Shown piece by piece: positions 1 to 9,482 of a stretch of 61,247 nt of DNA. The notes beneath the pieces are model-generated. The model searched no databases. It was not told where the DNA came from and worked only from the letters and a program-made list of their open reading frames with translations. This DNA is from Halanaerobiales bacterium. GTDB taxonomy: Bacteria; Bacillota; Halanaerobiia; Halanaerobiales; M55B127. Location: assembly GCA_018334565.1 (NCBI GenBank), contig JAGXLU010000001.1:1-61247 (forward strand). Direction: 5' to 3'. The position numbers and the translations under genes were made by a program. Each line of letters starts with the position of its first letter. Position 1 is the first letter of the stretch.

Positions 1-950
<950 letters not shown>

Positions 951-966
951 CTAAAAATTATTTTTA

Positions 967-1344
967 CTACTGTAGTGTTGCATAAATACAGCTTTCCACA
1001 AGCTTGATATCATTATCTTCAGCATACTCCCTTATTTCATCACTACGTGTACCTGGCTGTAGCCAAACATATTTAATTTTAAGTTCATTAATCTCCTTCA
1101 TGATCAGTTTCCCGATCTGAGGATTTACAACCATATCAACTACATCAATCTTTTCTTCAACACTTGATAAATTGTCATATGTCTTTATCCCTTCAATTTT
1201 ATTTAAAGAAGGGTTAATTGGAAATACATTATAGCCGTTTTCATCCAAAGCCTTTACAATCTTATAGCCATATTTATCTTTTTTATCAGTCGCACCTACT
1301 ACCGCCCAATTTTTCATCTTTAATGTTTCTTTTTTTATTGTCAT
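967..1344 (-). CDS. CoA-binding domain protein (YccU-like)
   Basis: A 125-residue single-domain Rossmann protein of the CoA_binding_2 family. The nucleotide-binding segment is near the start (WAVVGATDKKDKYGYKIVK), followed by VFPINPS and later VWLQPGTRSDE, both typical of the family. Members bind CoA in vitro, but their physiological role is not established. ATG at 1344 has a good SD (AAGGAG, 9 nt away). It lies between the desulforedoxin gene, from which a hairpin separates it, and glpK. Confidence 0.85.
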   Translation of the reverse strand: MTIKKETLKMKNWAVVGATDKKDKYGYKIVKALDENGYNVFPINPSLNKIEGIKTYDNLSSVEEKIDVVDMVVNPQIGKLIMKEINELKIKYVWLQPGTRSDEIREYAEDNDIKLVESCIYATLQ

Positions 1345-1448
1345 TTTTTTATTCTCCTTATTATTATTTAACAGTGTACTGAATATTTTTATGTATATTT
1401 ATCTAAAAACCCTTATTTTTACCTTTTTTTATAAATAAAAGTTAATTT

Positions 1449-1473
1449 CAGCCCCAATTTTACAGTGGGGCTG
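1449..1473. terminator. GC-rich hairpin between desulforedoxin and CoA-binding genes
   Basis: CAGCCCC and GGGGCTG form a 7-bp stem with an 11-nt loop just after the desulforedoxin stop. The run of five T lies on the plus-strand side; on the minus strand the stem is followed by AAATTAAC. It may work in both directions or mainly against antisense transcription. Confidence 0.5.
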
Positions 1474-1481
1474 TTTTTGCC

Positions 1482-1604
1482 TTATTTTTGTAGATCCATC
1501 GGTTCACCACAACAGATTAACTCTCCACCGCCTGCTTCAATAACCTTAACCACATTTCCACAGATCTGACATTTGTATACTTCACCTTTTTTCTTTACAT
1601 TCAT
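1482..1604 (-). CDS. Desulforedoxin (40 aa)
   Basis: Very small iron protein with a rubredoxin-like Fe(Cys)4 centre. The 40-residue product has CQIC at 12-15 and the adjacent pair CC at 31-32, followed by GEPM. The C-x2-C ... C-C spacing is diagnostic of desulforedoxin and of the N-terminal domain of desulfoferrodoxin; the superoxide-reductase domain of the latter is absent. ATG at 1604 follows GAGGAGG by 7 nt. It starts 26 bp after the P-type ATPase stop and is probably transcribed with it. A redox or oxygen-defence role in an anaerobe is inferred from the family. Confidence 0.88.
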   Translation of the reverse strand: MNVKKKGEVYKCQICGNVVKVIEAGGGELICCGEPMDLQK

Positions 1605-1630
1605 TTTATTGCCTCCTCATTTTATTAGTT

Positions 1631-4384
1631 TTATCTTCGCTTATAAAACTTCAATAATTCGTGAGCACTTAAAAAGATAACTGTAGCAGCAATTACATAA
1701 ATCCAATCTAGCAGTGTGATTGCAGCAAAACCAAGATACTGATTGATAAACGGGGTATAAATTGCTGTAATTATCATTAATATAGAGATAAGCACTGAAT
1801 ACAACATCTTTTTGTTAGAAAAGAAATTTTTATTAAATAAACTTGCTTTTTCATATCTTCTGGACATGATATTTGTTAGCTGGGTAAAGGCAATTGTTAA
1901 ATAAGTTATTGTTGTTGCCCTCCCGTAAAGGGGATGGGAAATGGTTAAATCTAAACTACCCATCCTCCCATTAAACAAATAGAAGTTTAAAAAGGCCAAT
2001 CCACCCATTAAAATACCAAATATAGCAAACTCAGAAAAAGTACGCTTATTTACAATATGCTCATCCTTAGCTCTGGGTGGTGATGTCATAATATCTTTTG
2101 AACCCGGATCAAAAGTGAAGGCCGTTAAGGGTAATATCTCTGCTAAAAGGTCGATAGCCAGTATTTGTATTGCTAAGATGGGAACAGGGAAATTAAAGAG
2201 TGATACCCCGAGCAATCCCAATAAAACAACCGCAAGTTCTCCACCATTACTGGTTAAAGAAGCAATAACAGTTTTCTTTAGATTATTATATATAGTTCGG
2301 CCCTCTTCGATAGCATATACAAGGGTGGGAAAACTATCATCCAGAAGAATCAATTCCGCTGCCTGTTTTGAAACATCAGTTCCCATACCTCCCATCGCTA
2401 CACCAATATGGGCACTCTTTAGAGCTGGAGCATCATTTACACCATCTCCGGTAACTGCAACTATTTTCTGTTGATTTTTTAAATTTTTAACTATACGTAA
2501 TTTATGCTCAGGTGAAACCCTTGAAAAAATCAGACTTTTATTTTCGTCCATTATGTTCATGAGTTCTTCATCACTTATATCTTCAAAGTCATGTCCTGTT
2601 ATAACCTTAATATCCTCGTCTTCTTTTACAAGATTTATCTCTTTACCAATAGCCTCTGCAGTAATAGCATGATCACCAGTCATAATATAGGTGTCTATAT
2701 GGGCTGCATGAGCCTGCTCAATAGACTCTCTGACACCTTCCTTGGGGGGATCAATCATTGCTACAATACCCAAAAATATTACATCTTTTTCAACTTCTTT
2801 TAGTACATAATCTTTATGCTCCGGTTCCAATTTGCGGAAAGCAAAAGAAAGGACCCTCATCGCATTTTTTGAGTACTTTTCATTTAAATTTTTGTACTTT
2901 TCTTTATCTTCTTTAGTAATTGGTTGCTTTTTGCCATCTTTATAAATATATTTACTAATTGAAAGAACACTATCTAAAGCACCTTTCATTGCCAGATATT
3001 CTCCGTCTTCAAACTGTCTGACAGAACTCATCCTCTTCCTTTCAGAATCAAAGCTGAATTCATGTAATTCGGGATTTTCCTCATCTTCATTAGGTGAGCG
3101 TGTGCCTACTTTAGTTGAAAGAGTAATCAGAGCAGCCTCTGTCGGATCACCAACTGGATACCAGCTGGAATGTTCATCATCTGGTGGATGTATTTCTGCA
3201 TTGGAAGCCATTGTAGCAGAATCAAACATAATTTCTAGTTTATCAATTACAGCTTGACTTACTTCTTTTCCATTTTCATCTAAAATCTTGCCGCGCGGTT
3301 CATAACCAATACCTGTGACATCATATTCCTGATTATCATAATAGACCTTTTGTACGGTCATCTCATTTTTGGTTAGAGTGCCTGTTTTATCGGTGGAGAT
3401 CACATTTGTTGAGCCAAGTGTTTCTACCGATGAAAGTTTCTTTACAACCGCTTTTTTTTTGGCTAACCGATCAACCCCCTGGGCAAGTGCAACAGTGATT
3501 TGCATTGGTAAGGCTTGTGGTACAACAGCAACGGCAATCCCCAGTCCATAAATGATAGCAAAGTTTAAACCAAGCCCCAGATAAAAACTTATCCCAAATA
3601 ATATTGTACCTATTATTACAGCAAAAACTGCAATTTTATTGGCAACAGATTTTAATTCCATCTGGAGGGGGGACTTAGATTTCTCTTCCTCCTGCGTCAT
3701 ATCCGCTATTTTACCCATCTCGGTATCCATACCTGTTGCTACTACAACACCCTTACCATTGCCAGATGCAACATTAGTACCAAGATATACCATATTTTCT
3801 CTGTCAGCCAGAGATTCTTTTTTGGCCATCTTATTACTATTTTTATTTTGAGGTAATGACTCTCCGGTTAATGAAACATCATTTGTCTTTAAGTTAAATG
3901 ACTCAATAATCCTTAAATCAGCCGGAATCTTATCCCCCTCTTCTAAAACAACAATATCACCAACAACCAACTTATTTTGTGAGATCTCACTTGTTTTATT
4001 TTCTCTTATTACTTTAGAAGGGGACTGTATTAATTTCTCTAATGACTCCATAATCTCTTCAGCTTTATGTTCCTGATAATACCCGATAACTGCATTGATT
4101 AAAGAGATAACTAACATGACAATCCCATCACGATAATTTTGAATGATAAAAGACATACCAGCCGCTACTAAAAGAATTATCATTAATACATCTCTAAATT
4201 GCAGTAAGAACTTAATTAATTCCGGAGTTTTTTCAAGCCTGACAAGCTTGTTTTCTCCATATTTCTCCAATCTTTTTTTAGCTTCTGATTCTAAAAGACC
4301 TTTTTTTGATGTTTGTAAATTTTCTAGACTTTCCTTTACAGTTTTTCTATAAAAATCTTTATCTTTGTATTCTATTTGAAACAC
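1631..4384 (-). CDS. P2-type cation-transporting ATPase, 917 aa
   Basis: Membrane cation pump related to SERCA and Na,K-type ATPases. From the N-terminus it has a cation-ATPase N domain, M1-M2, the actuator motif TGES (173-176), M3-M4, the phosphorylation motif DKTGTLT (Asp332), an N domain, TGDGVND (645-651), and six C-terminal helices. Ion-site positions differ from SERCA: M4 reads PQALP (Gln290) where Ca pumps have PEGLP, and M6 reads DLLAE (745-749) where SERCA has NLVTD; M5 keeps Asn713 and Glu716. The transported ion therefore cannot be assigned. The GTG at 4384 sits almost on top of the AGGAGG, so the true start is unsure. It follows a DUF2254 membrane protein gene by 10 bp. Confidence 0.9.
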   Translation of the reverse strand: MFQIEYKDKDFYRKTVKESLENLQTSKKGLLESEAKKRLEKYGENKLVRLEKTPELIKFLLQFRDVLMIILLVAAGMSFIIQNYRDGIVMLVISLINAVIGYYQEHKAEEIMESLEKLIQSPSKVIRENKTSEISQNKLVVGDIVVLEEGDKIPADLRIIESFNLKTNDVSLTGESLPQNKNSNKMAKKESLADRENMVYLGTNVASGNGKGVVVATGMDTEMGKIADMTQEEEKSKSPLQMELKSVANKIAVFAVIIGTILFGISFYLGLGLNFAIIYGLGIAVAVVPQALPMQITVALAQGVDRLAKKKAVVKKLSSVETLGSTNVISTDKTGTLTKNEMTVQKVYYDNQEYDVTGIGYEPRGKILDENGKEVSQAVIDKLEIMFDSATMASNAEIHPPDDEHSSWYPVGDPTEAALITLSTKVGTRSPNEDEENPELHEFSFDSERKRMSSVRQFEDGEYLAMKGALDSVLSISKYIYKDGKKQPITKEDKEKYKNLNEKYSKNAMRVLSFAFRKLEPEHKDYVLKEVEKDVIFLGIVAMIDPPKEGVRESIEQAHAAHIDTYIMTGDHAITAEAIGKEINLVKEDEDIKVITGHDFEDISDEELMNIMDENKSLIFSRVSPEHKLRIVKNLKNQQKIVAVTGDGVNDAPALKSAHIGVAMGGMGTDVSKQAAELILLDDSFPTLVYAIEEGRTIYNNLKKTVIASLTSNGGELAVVLLGLLGVSLFNFPVPILAIQILAIDLLAEILPLTAFTFDPGSKDIMTSPPRAKDEHIVNKRTFSEFAIFGILMGGLAFLNFYLFNGRMGSLDLTISHPLYGRATTITYLTIAFTQLTNIMSRRYEKASLFNKNFFSNKKMLYSVLISILMIITAIYTPFINQYLGFAAITLLDWIYVIAATVIFLSAHELLKFYKRR

Positions 4385-4394
4385 CTCCTATAAA

Positions 4395-5747
4395 TCAATC
4401 AAAATATATGCCTGATCCCTTTGATTTTTGGGTCATTACAGCTAATTCTTCAATTTTTTTGTTCATGTATTTTTTATCAAGATCTTCTAAGATTTCTTCA
4501 TCAAAACCATGTACAATATAATTACCAAATTCCCAGGTAATATCTTTAATCTTTTTCTCTGTACCCTCCGCAATGATAATTAGCGCTTCAATTAAAGAGG
4601 CAGCCACAGATACATCCCTCATCGAATAGTAGCGGAGCTGATACAATGTCTTGTATAATAGATAGTGAAAACTAACATCTTCAAAAATCAAGGTTAATTT
4701 ATCTTCCTCACTATAATAATAGGTGTTTTCCATATCTGCTTTGGCAATTCTATCCAGGACCATTGCAGCTTGTTTGATACAAAATATTGCGGTGTTAGGA
4801 TCATTGATACCGGGTGAGATAGCTCTCAATGCTACTTCTGTCAATTTTTGTAAACCAAATTCAATATCTTTGCTCTTATTTCTCTCCTTACCCACTAATA
4901 TAAAATTGAGACAATTTTTCAGTTTTTTTTCATCCAGTTCTTCTACTTCCATTTCTGCAAGATCATAATAAATTGTAAAAACCTTTGTATTCTTTGTAAC
5001 ATAATCACCAATCATCTTTTCTGCATTTATAACAACATTATTTTCATCTGCAAAGTTGGATAACTTCAAGCCATTTATATCTCTTATAAAGCCAACCTGA
5101 TCTGAATAGATACAAAATTGCTCTCTTGCCATTATCTGTTCAAGGTTGTAAGGAGGGTCATTTCTAATATTTTCATGTGTGTTATTAAACTCTCTAACCT
5201 CATCTACCAGTTCTAAAATTTCTGTAGTTAAGGTATCAATCAAAAGGTTAACTTGAATAGATTGGGCAACATGATTAATAAACAAAACAAAGTATATTAT
5301 ACAAAAGATGACTATAATAACACCAACAGCAGCAGAGAAAAACAGGTTTTGCTGATTACTATTTAAAAACAGCAGGGTTACTATTGAATAAACAAATCCT
5401 CCAATAAATATTCCTAAAACTCTTAAGGTTAATTTAGATTTTAAAAAGTCCTGTAAGGTCCGTGGCGAAAATTGGGTGGAATACGTCGTTAATACTACCA
5501 TGATTATCGAAAATGAGATTGTTACAATAGATAAGAGTGAACCTGCTATCGTAGATAGTATAGTTTTTGTTATTTCAAAAGAAGTAAAAAATACGTTAGG
5601 AAGTATACTCATTAAATAGACCTGGTAATTTTTATCTAAAAATAAGACAATTAGCGAAATTATAAGAGCGTAGAAACTATATAGGACAGGTATATAATAT
5701 ATTTTTGCTCTCCAATCTTCAAAAAAATTAAAGTTTAAAAACTTCAA
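4395..5747 (-). CDS. DUF2254 family membrane protein
   Basis: A 450-residue predicted inner-membrane protein. Four hydrophobic segments occupy about the first 160 residues, with the family-typical stretch TTYSTQFSPRTLQDFL between the second and third, and a long soluble C-terminal region follows (for example AISPGINDPNTAI). The function of DUF2254 is not known. TTG at 5747 is preceded by GAGGGGG at 7 nt. It is the first gene of a probable operon with the P-type ATPase 10 bp downstream, which suggests a link to ion homeostasis, but that is inference only. Confidence 0.85.
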   Translation of the reverse strand: MKFLNFNFFEDWRAKIYYIPVLYSFYALIISLIVLFLDKNYQVYLMSILPNVFFTSFEITKTILSTIAGSLLSIVTISFSIIMVVLTTYSTQFSPRTLQDFLKSKLTLRVLGIFIGGFVYSIVTLLFLNSNQQNLFFSAAVGVIIVIFCIIYFVLFINHVAQSIQVNLLIDTLTTEILELVDEVREFNNTHENIRNDPPYNLEQIMAREQFCIYSDQVGFIRDINGLKLSNFADENNVVINAEKMIGDYVTKNTKVFTIYYDLAEMEVEELDEKKLKNCLNFILVGKERNKSKDIEFGLQKLTEVALRAISPGINDPNTAIFCIKQAAMVLDRIAKADMENTYYYSEEDKLTLIFEDVSFHYLLYKTLYQLRYYSMRDVSVAASLIEALIIIAEGTEKKIKDITWEFGNYIVHGFDEEILEDLDKKYMNKKIEELAVMTQKSKGSGIYFD

Positions 5748-5935
5748 CTAAAAACCCCCTCATTCCTTCATGATAATAATATCTTTCTCGGCTTAGACTT
5801 AGAATATAAGTACCTTAACATTATTATATTATAATATTGTTTACCAAATAGTCTTTATCCTCCTATCATTATATCTGAATTAAAACTTTATGCTTAAATT
5901 ATTATTTTTATAATTCAAAATTGTTTTTATTAAAA

Positions 5936-6853
5936 TCATTTTCTATCTCTATTTATTATTATACCTTCATTATTAATTTTGGACTCTTTTATATCGTATG
6001 ATATATTCAATTGCTCTGCTGTGTTTTTTATAATTTTCTTGGTTAAAGAAAATTCTTTATCACTGAAAAATATTATTGTTGAACCACTTCCGCTTAAAAA
6101 AAATGGGCATTCGGTACGGATATTCATTTTTTTAAAAAAACTATTTAAATTATCGTTTAGTCTTAGTCTTTTATTTTGATGTATATAGTCTTTAGAACCT
6201 TTTTTTAATAATTTAATATCATTTTTTATTAATCCAGAAGTTATCAATGAGGCATTTGCAATATTTTTAATGACCTTATTAATAGATATCTTATCTTCAA
6301 TTACTCGGCGGGCCTCTGCGGTTTTGATGGGAAATTCTGGTATAAATAATAGTGTATTAATCTTGGGAGAAAGTTTAAATATCTCATAAGATAAGCAATC
6401 ATCTTCAATTTTATTAATGGAAAATCCACCCAATAAGGTCGGTACAATATTATCAGGATGGCCCTCTAATTTTAAAGCATAGTTGAGGATCTGATCTGTA
6501 TTTAAATTAAGGGTGTAAAGTTCATTTAATCCACATATCACAGCAATTATGGCGTTAGCAGAACTACCCAGACCTCGATTGATGGGGTAATTTAACTTAA
6601 CTTTTATTTCTAAATTATCAGTTTTTATTTTGTCTATATGTTTTTGCTTCATATATTCAATAGTTTTTAAAATTAGATTATCTTCTTTTTTTATATTTAC
6701 AAATGATTGTTGATTGTCTTTAATCTCTATCTTTAATTTTAAATTATTAGTAATTTTAAATTGATATTCATTAAAAAGATTTAAAGCCAGACCAAAAGAA
6801 TCATAGCCGGGCCCTAGATTAGCAGAAGTTGCGGGTGCTTTAACTTTTATCAT
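5936..6853 (-). CDS. thrB: Homoserine kinase
   Basis: Phosphorylates L-homoserine with ATP in threonine synthesis. GHMP-kinase family, 305 residues: the N-terminal motif is APATSANLGPGYDSFG, the ATP-loop is NRGLGSSANA, and the C-terminal glycine-rich motif is FFLSGSGST. ATG at 6853 is preferred over an upstream in-frame GTG at 6862 because it lies 6-8 nt after AGGTGA. It begins 9 bp after the ahcY stop, so the two are almost certainly co-transcribed. No threonine synthase or homoserine dehydrogenase gene is in the window. Confidence 0.92.
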   Translation of the reverse strand: MIKVKAPATSANLGPGYDSFGLALNLFNEYQFKITNNLKLKIEIKDNQQSFVNIKKEDNLILKTIEYMKQKHIDKIKTDNLEIKVKLNYPINRGLGSSANAIIAVICGLNELYTLNLNTDQILNYALKLEGHPDNIVPTLLGGFSINKIEDDCLSYEIFKLSPKINTLLFIPEFPIKTAEARRVIEDKISINKVIKNIANASLITSGLIKNDIKLLKKGSKDYIHQNKRLRLNDNLNSFFKKMNIRTECPFFLSGSGSTIIFFSDKEFSLTKKIIKNTAEQLNISYDIKESKINNEGIIINRDRK

Positions 6854-6862
6854 TTCTTTCAC

Positions 6863-8101
6863 CTAAATTTCCCAGTTTTCTAAATATTGTTTCTGCTCAA
6901 CTGATAGTTCATCTATTGTTATGTTTTCAGCCTTCAATCTATATTTAGCAACCATCTCATCTATAGACTTGGGCACCTTATATAAACCGGGCAGCAGATC
7001 ATTTTCAGTTAAATAAAGCAATGATAAGACCTGTAATCCAAAACTCATATCCATTATTTCTATGGGATGTCCATCTGCTGCAGCCAAATTAACCAATCGA
7101 CCTTCTGCCATTAAGTATAGGGTTTTTTCTTCTATTTGATAGCCTTTGATATTTTCCCTATATTCAGATACATTTTGAGCTATCTCTTTTAATTTCTCCA
7201 CATTTATTTCCACATTAAAATGACCGGCATTGGCCAAAATTGCCCCATTTTTCATAAGTCTAAAATGCTGTTCGTTAATCACATTTTTACAACCGGTTAC
7301 TGTAATGAATATATCTCCCAAAACAGCAGCATCTTTCATTTTCATAATTCGATATCCATCCATTTTGGCTTCAAGGGCTTTAAAGGGGTCAACTTCTGTA
7401 ATGATAACCCTTGCTCCAAGACCTTCTGCTCGTCTGGCTACTCCTTTTCCACACCAACCGTAACCTGCTATAACAATATCTTTGCCAGCTATAACCATAT
7501 TGGTATTTCTCATCAGAGAATCTAAGACAGATTGGCCTGTACCATATCTATTATCAAAAAGGTATTTGGCCTGGGCATCATTAACAGACATCATGGGAAA
7601 CTGCAAAAGATTATTTTTATCTAAAGACTTTAATCTGATAACACCGGTAGTGGTTTCTTCCGCCCCACCAATGATCTTATCTATTAATTCAGGTTGTTCA
7701 TTATGTATTTTAGTGACCAAATCTCCCCCATCATCTATAATTAAATCTGGTTCTGAAGCAAGAATCTTATTTAATGAAGTATCATACTCCTTTTTTGTCT
7801 CTCCTCTCCAGCTGTAAACGTTTACCTCTTTTTTCGCTAGGGCAGCTGCAACATCATCCTGAGTAGAAAGTGGATTACTACCTGTTATAAAAACATCTGC
7901 TCCTAATTCTTTCAAAACCATGGCCATATAGGCAGTTTTAGCTTCTAGATGTAGACAGATAGAAACAGTTTTAGACTGCAGGGGCTTTTCATCCTTGTAA
8001 TCCTCTTTAATCTTATTTAATACTGACATTCTCTCTTTTACCCATTCGATTTTTTTATCTCCCTTAGCTGCCAGACTTAAATCTTTTACTTTACTTTTCA
8101 T
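6863..8101 (-). CDS. ahcY: S-adenosylhomocysteine hydrolase
   Basis: Reversibly splits S-adenosylhomocysteine into adenosine and homocysteine with bound NAD, removing the by-product of methylation. The 412-residue product has the NAD-binding segment IVIAGYGWCGKGVARRAEGLG, the substrate region CLHLEAKTA, DDGGDL, and a C-terminal K-Y sequence near the end. The length fits the shorter archaeal/bacterial form lacking the insertion of longer homologues. Many Firmicutes use the Pfs/LuxS route instead, so this form is notable. It lies 14 bp after dut and 9 bp before thrB. Confidence 0.94.
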   Translation of the reverse strand: MKSKVKDLSLAAKGDKKIEWVKERMSVLNKIKEDYKDEKPLQSKTVSICLHLEAKTAYMAMVLKELGADVFITGSNPLSTQDDVAAALAKKEVNVYSWRGETKKEYDTSLNKILASEPDLIIDDGGDLVTKIHNEQPELIDKIIGGAEETTTGVIRLKSLDKNNLLQFPMMSVNDAQAKYLFDNRYGTGQSVLDSLMRNTNMVIAGKDIVIAGYGWCGKGVARRAEGLGARVIITEVDPFKALEAKMDGYRIMKMKDAAVLGDIFITVTGCKNVINEQHFRLMKNGAILANAGHFNVEINVEKLKEIAQNVSEYRENIKGYQIEEKTLYLMAEGRLVNLAAADGHPIEIMDMSFGLQVLSLLYLTENDLLPGLYKVPKSIDEMVAKYRLKAENITIDELSVEQKQYLENWEI

Positions 8102-8115
8102 GATTTGCCTCCTTG

Positions 8116-8547
8116 CTATTTCCCTGTATGACCGAAACCACCTTCACTACGGTTACTATCACTTAATTTATCAACTTCATCCCATTGTATATCAACTGTT
8201 TTGTGGATGATCAGCTGAGCAATACGATCATTTTTATCAATAAAAAATTCCTTATTGCTGTGGTTTATCAAAATAACACCTAATTCTCCTCGATAACCGG
8301 GATCTATTACTCCATCCGCATTTAAAACAGTAATACCTTTTTTTAAGGCAAGCCCGCTGCGTGGATAGACAAAACCACCATAACCTTTAGGAATTGCGAT
8401 TTTTAAACCTGTTTTAATCAATTTATACTGACCGGGCTTCAAAATGTAGTCTTTTTTGGCCATCAAATCAACACCACAATCTTCTCCCCAATGTTGATAT
8501 CTGGGTAATTTTATATTATCACCCATCCTCTTTACCTTAATTTTCAT
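8116..8547 (-). CDS. dut: dUTP diphosphatase
   Basis: Hydrolyses dUTP to dUMP and pyrophosphate, limiting uracil in DNA and supplying dTMP synthesis. The 143-residue trimeric-type enzyme shows all five motifs: GVDLMA, PRSGLALK, NADGVIDPGYRGE, RIAQLI and the C-terminal RSEGGFGHTGK flap. It sits 12 bp after the SleB-type hydrolase and 14 bp before ahcY, in one run with nfo and the DinG-like helicase. Confidence 0.96.
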   Translation of the reverse strand: MKIKVKRMGDNIKLPRYQHWGEDCGVDLMAKKDYILKPGQYKLIKTGLKIAIPKGYGGFVYPRSGLALKKGITVLNADGVIDPGYRGELGVILINHSNKEFFIDKNDRIAQLIIHKTVDIQWDEVDKLSDSNRSEGGFGHTGK

Positions 8548-8559
8548 ATATTTGTCCTC

Positions 8560-9480
8560 CTACTTAGCAAATATGTGCTGCCCAATACTGACCACAAATT
8601 TTCTTGAAGCAAAAAAACTTTTATTTTTAGCTGTGTCTGGATTATAGTAATAAAGAGAACCCAAGGTCGGATCTGTACCACTTAACGAATCACGAGCAGC
8701 TCTATAGGCTGAGCTATTGGGAGAATAATGAATCTGTCCATCTGCTACAGCTGTAAATTGATTCTGCTGATAAATAACACCTTTGATTGTATCAGGAAAT
8801 TGATTGCTTAAAACTCTATTTATTATTACAGCTCCTACGGCAACCTGACCCATATATGGTTCTCCTCTTGCTTCACCATGAATGGTGCGGGCCATTAGTT
8901 CAATGTCGGAATCACTAATTGTTTTGGCCAAAACCTGTTTTTTGGATAGATTAAAAATGGGCAACTGAAGTTTTTCTCCCTTTCTGATTATAGAATTACC
9001 CATCTTATTTAAAGCCATAATCACACCAACTGAGGTATTAAAACTATTTGCCAGATCATAAAGGGTATCACCGGAATCTACATAATAGGTAATAATTTTA
9101 TCTGGTGGAATATTTACCTCTGGCAGAGGTTGTTCTGGATTATATCTGACTGAATAATTTTTCCCTACATCCAGTTGAAAGTCTTCTTGATTATTTTGCT
9201 CAAAGGAAAACCTGTAATCCATATTTAGATCAGTACTTTTTTCATTATTATCTTTTTTAATCACTAATTCATCACCTATATTTATTTTAGCAGCATCCTC
9301 TATATGATTATTTGTCAAAATTTCCTTAACTGTTTTATTATAATCAGTAGCGATATCTGAAATAGTATCTCCATTTTGCACCACATAAATTAATGTAAAC
9401 TCTGGTTGCGCAAATACAGCCGATGAAAATATAATGATTAATAATATGGTTGTAACATATACTTTAAAATGTTTTTCCAT
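8560..9480 (-). CDS. Secreted cell-wall hydrolase with two LysM domains and a SleB (Hydrolase_2) domain
   Basis: Predicted exported peptidoglycan hydrolase, 306 residues. A signal peptide (lysine near the start, then a hydrophobic core ending SSAVFA) is followed by LysM 1 (YVVQNGDTISDIA), a polar linker, LysM 2 (YYVDSGDTLYDLA) and a C-terminal SleB-type domain with LMARTIHGEARGEP and AVIINRVLS. SleB is a spore cortex-lytic enzyme in spore formers, but the same domain occurs in non-sporulating relatives. ATG at 9480 is chosen because AGAGGA lies 6 nt upstream; the longer frame overlaps the helicase gene and lacks a leading signal peptide. It starts 2 bp after the helicase stop. Confidence 0.88.
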   Translation of the reverse strand: MEKHFKVYVTTILLIIIFSSAVFAQPEFTLIYVVQNGDTISDIATDYNKTVKEILTNNHIEDAAKINIGDELVIKKDNNEKSTDLNMDYRFSFEQNNQEDFQLDVGKNYSVRYNPEQPLPEVNIPPDKIITYYVDSGDTLYDLANSFNTSVGVIMALNKMGNSIIRKGEKLQLPIFNLSKKQVLAKTISDSDIELMARTIHGEARGEPYMGQVAVGAVIINRVLSNQFPDTIKGVIYQQNQFTAVADGQIHYSPNSSAYRAARDSLSGTDPTLGSLYYYNPDTAKNKSFFASRKFVVSIGQHIFAK

Positions 9481-9482
9481 AT

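Noticed and set aside
1631-4384. P-type ATPase as a broken gene because PEGLP is missing
   Set aside because: The frame is full length with all catalytic motifs intact; only ion-site residues differ, which fits changed specificity rather than decay.
5748-5935. Possible small gene after the AGGAGG-like sequence between thrB and the DUF2254 gene
   Set aside because: No start codon at a useful distance opens a frame longer than about eight codons; only AT-rich sequence with TATAAT-like hexamers without good -35 partners was seen.
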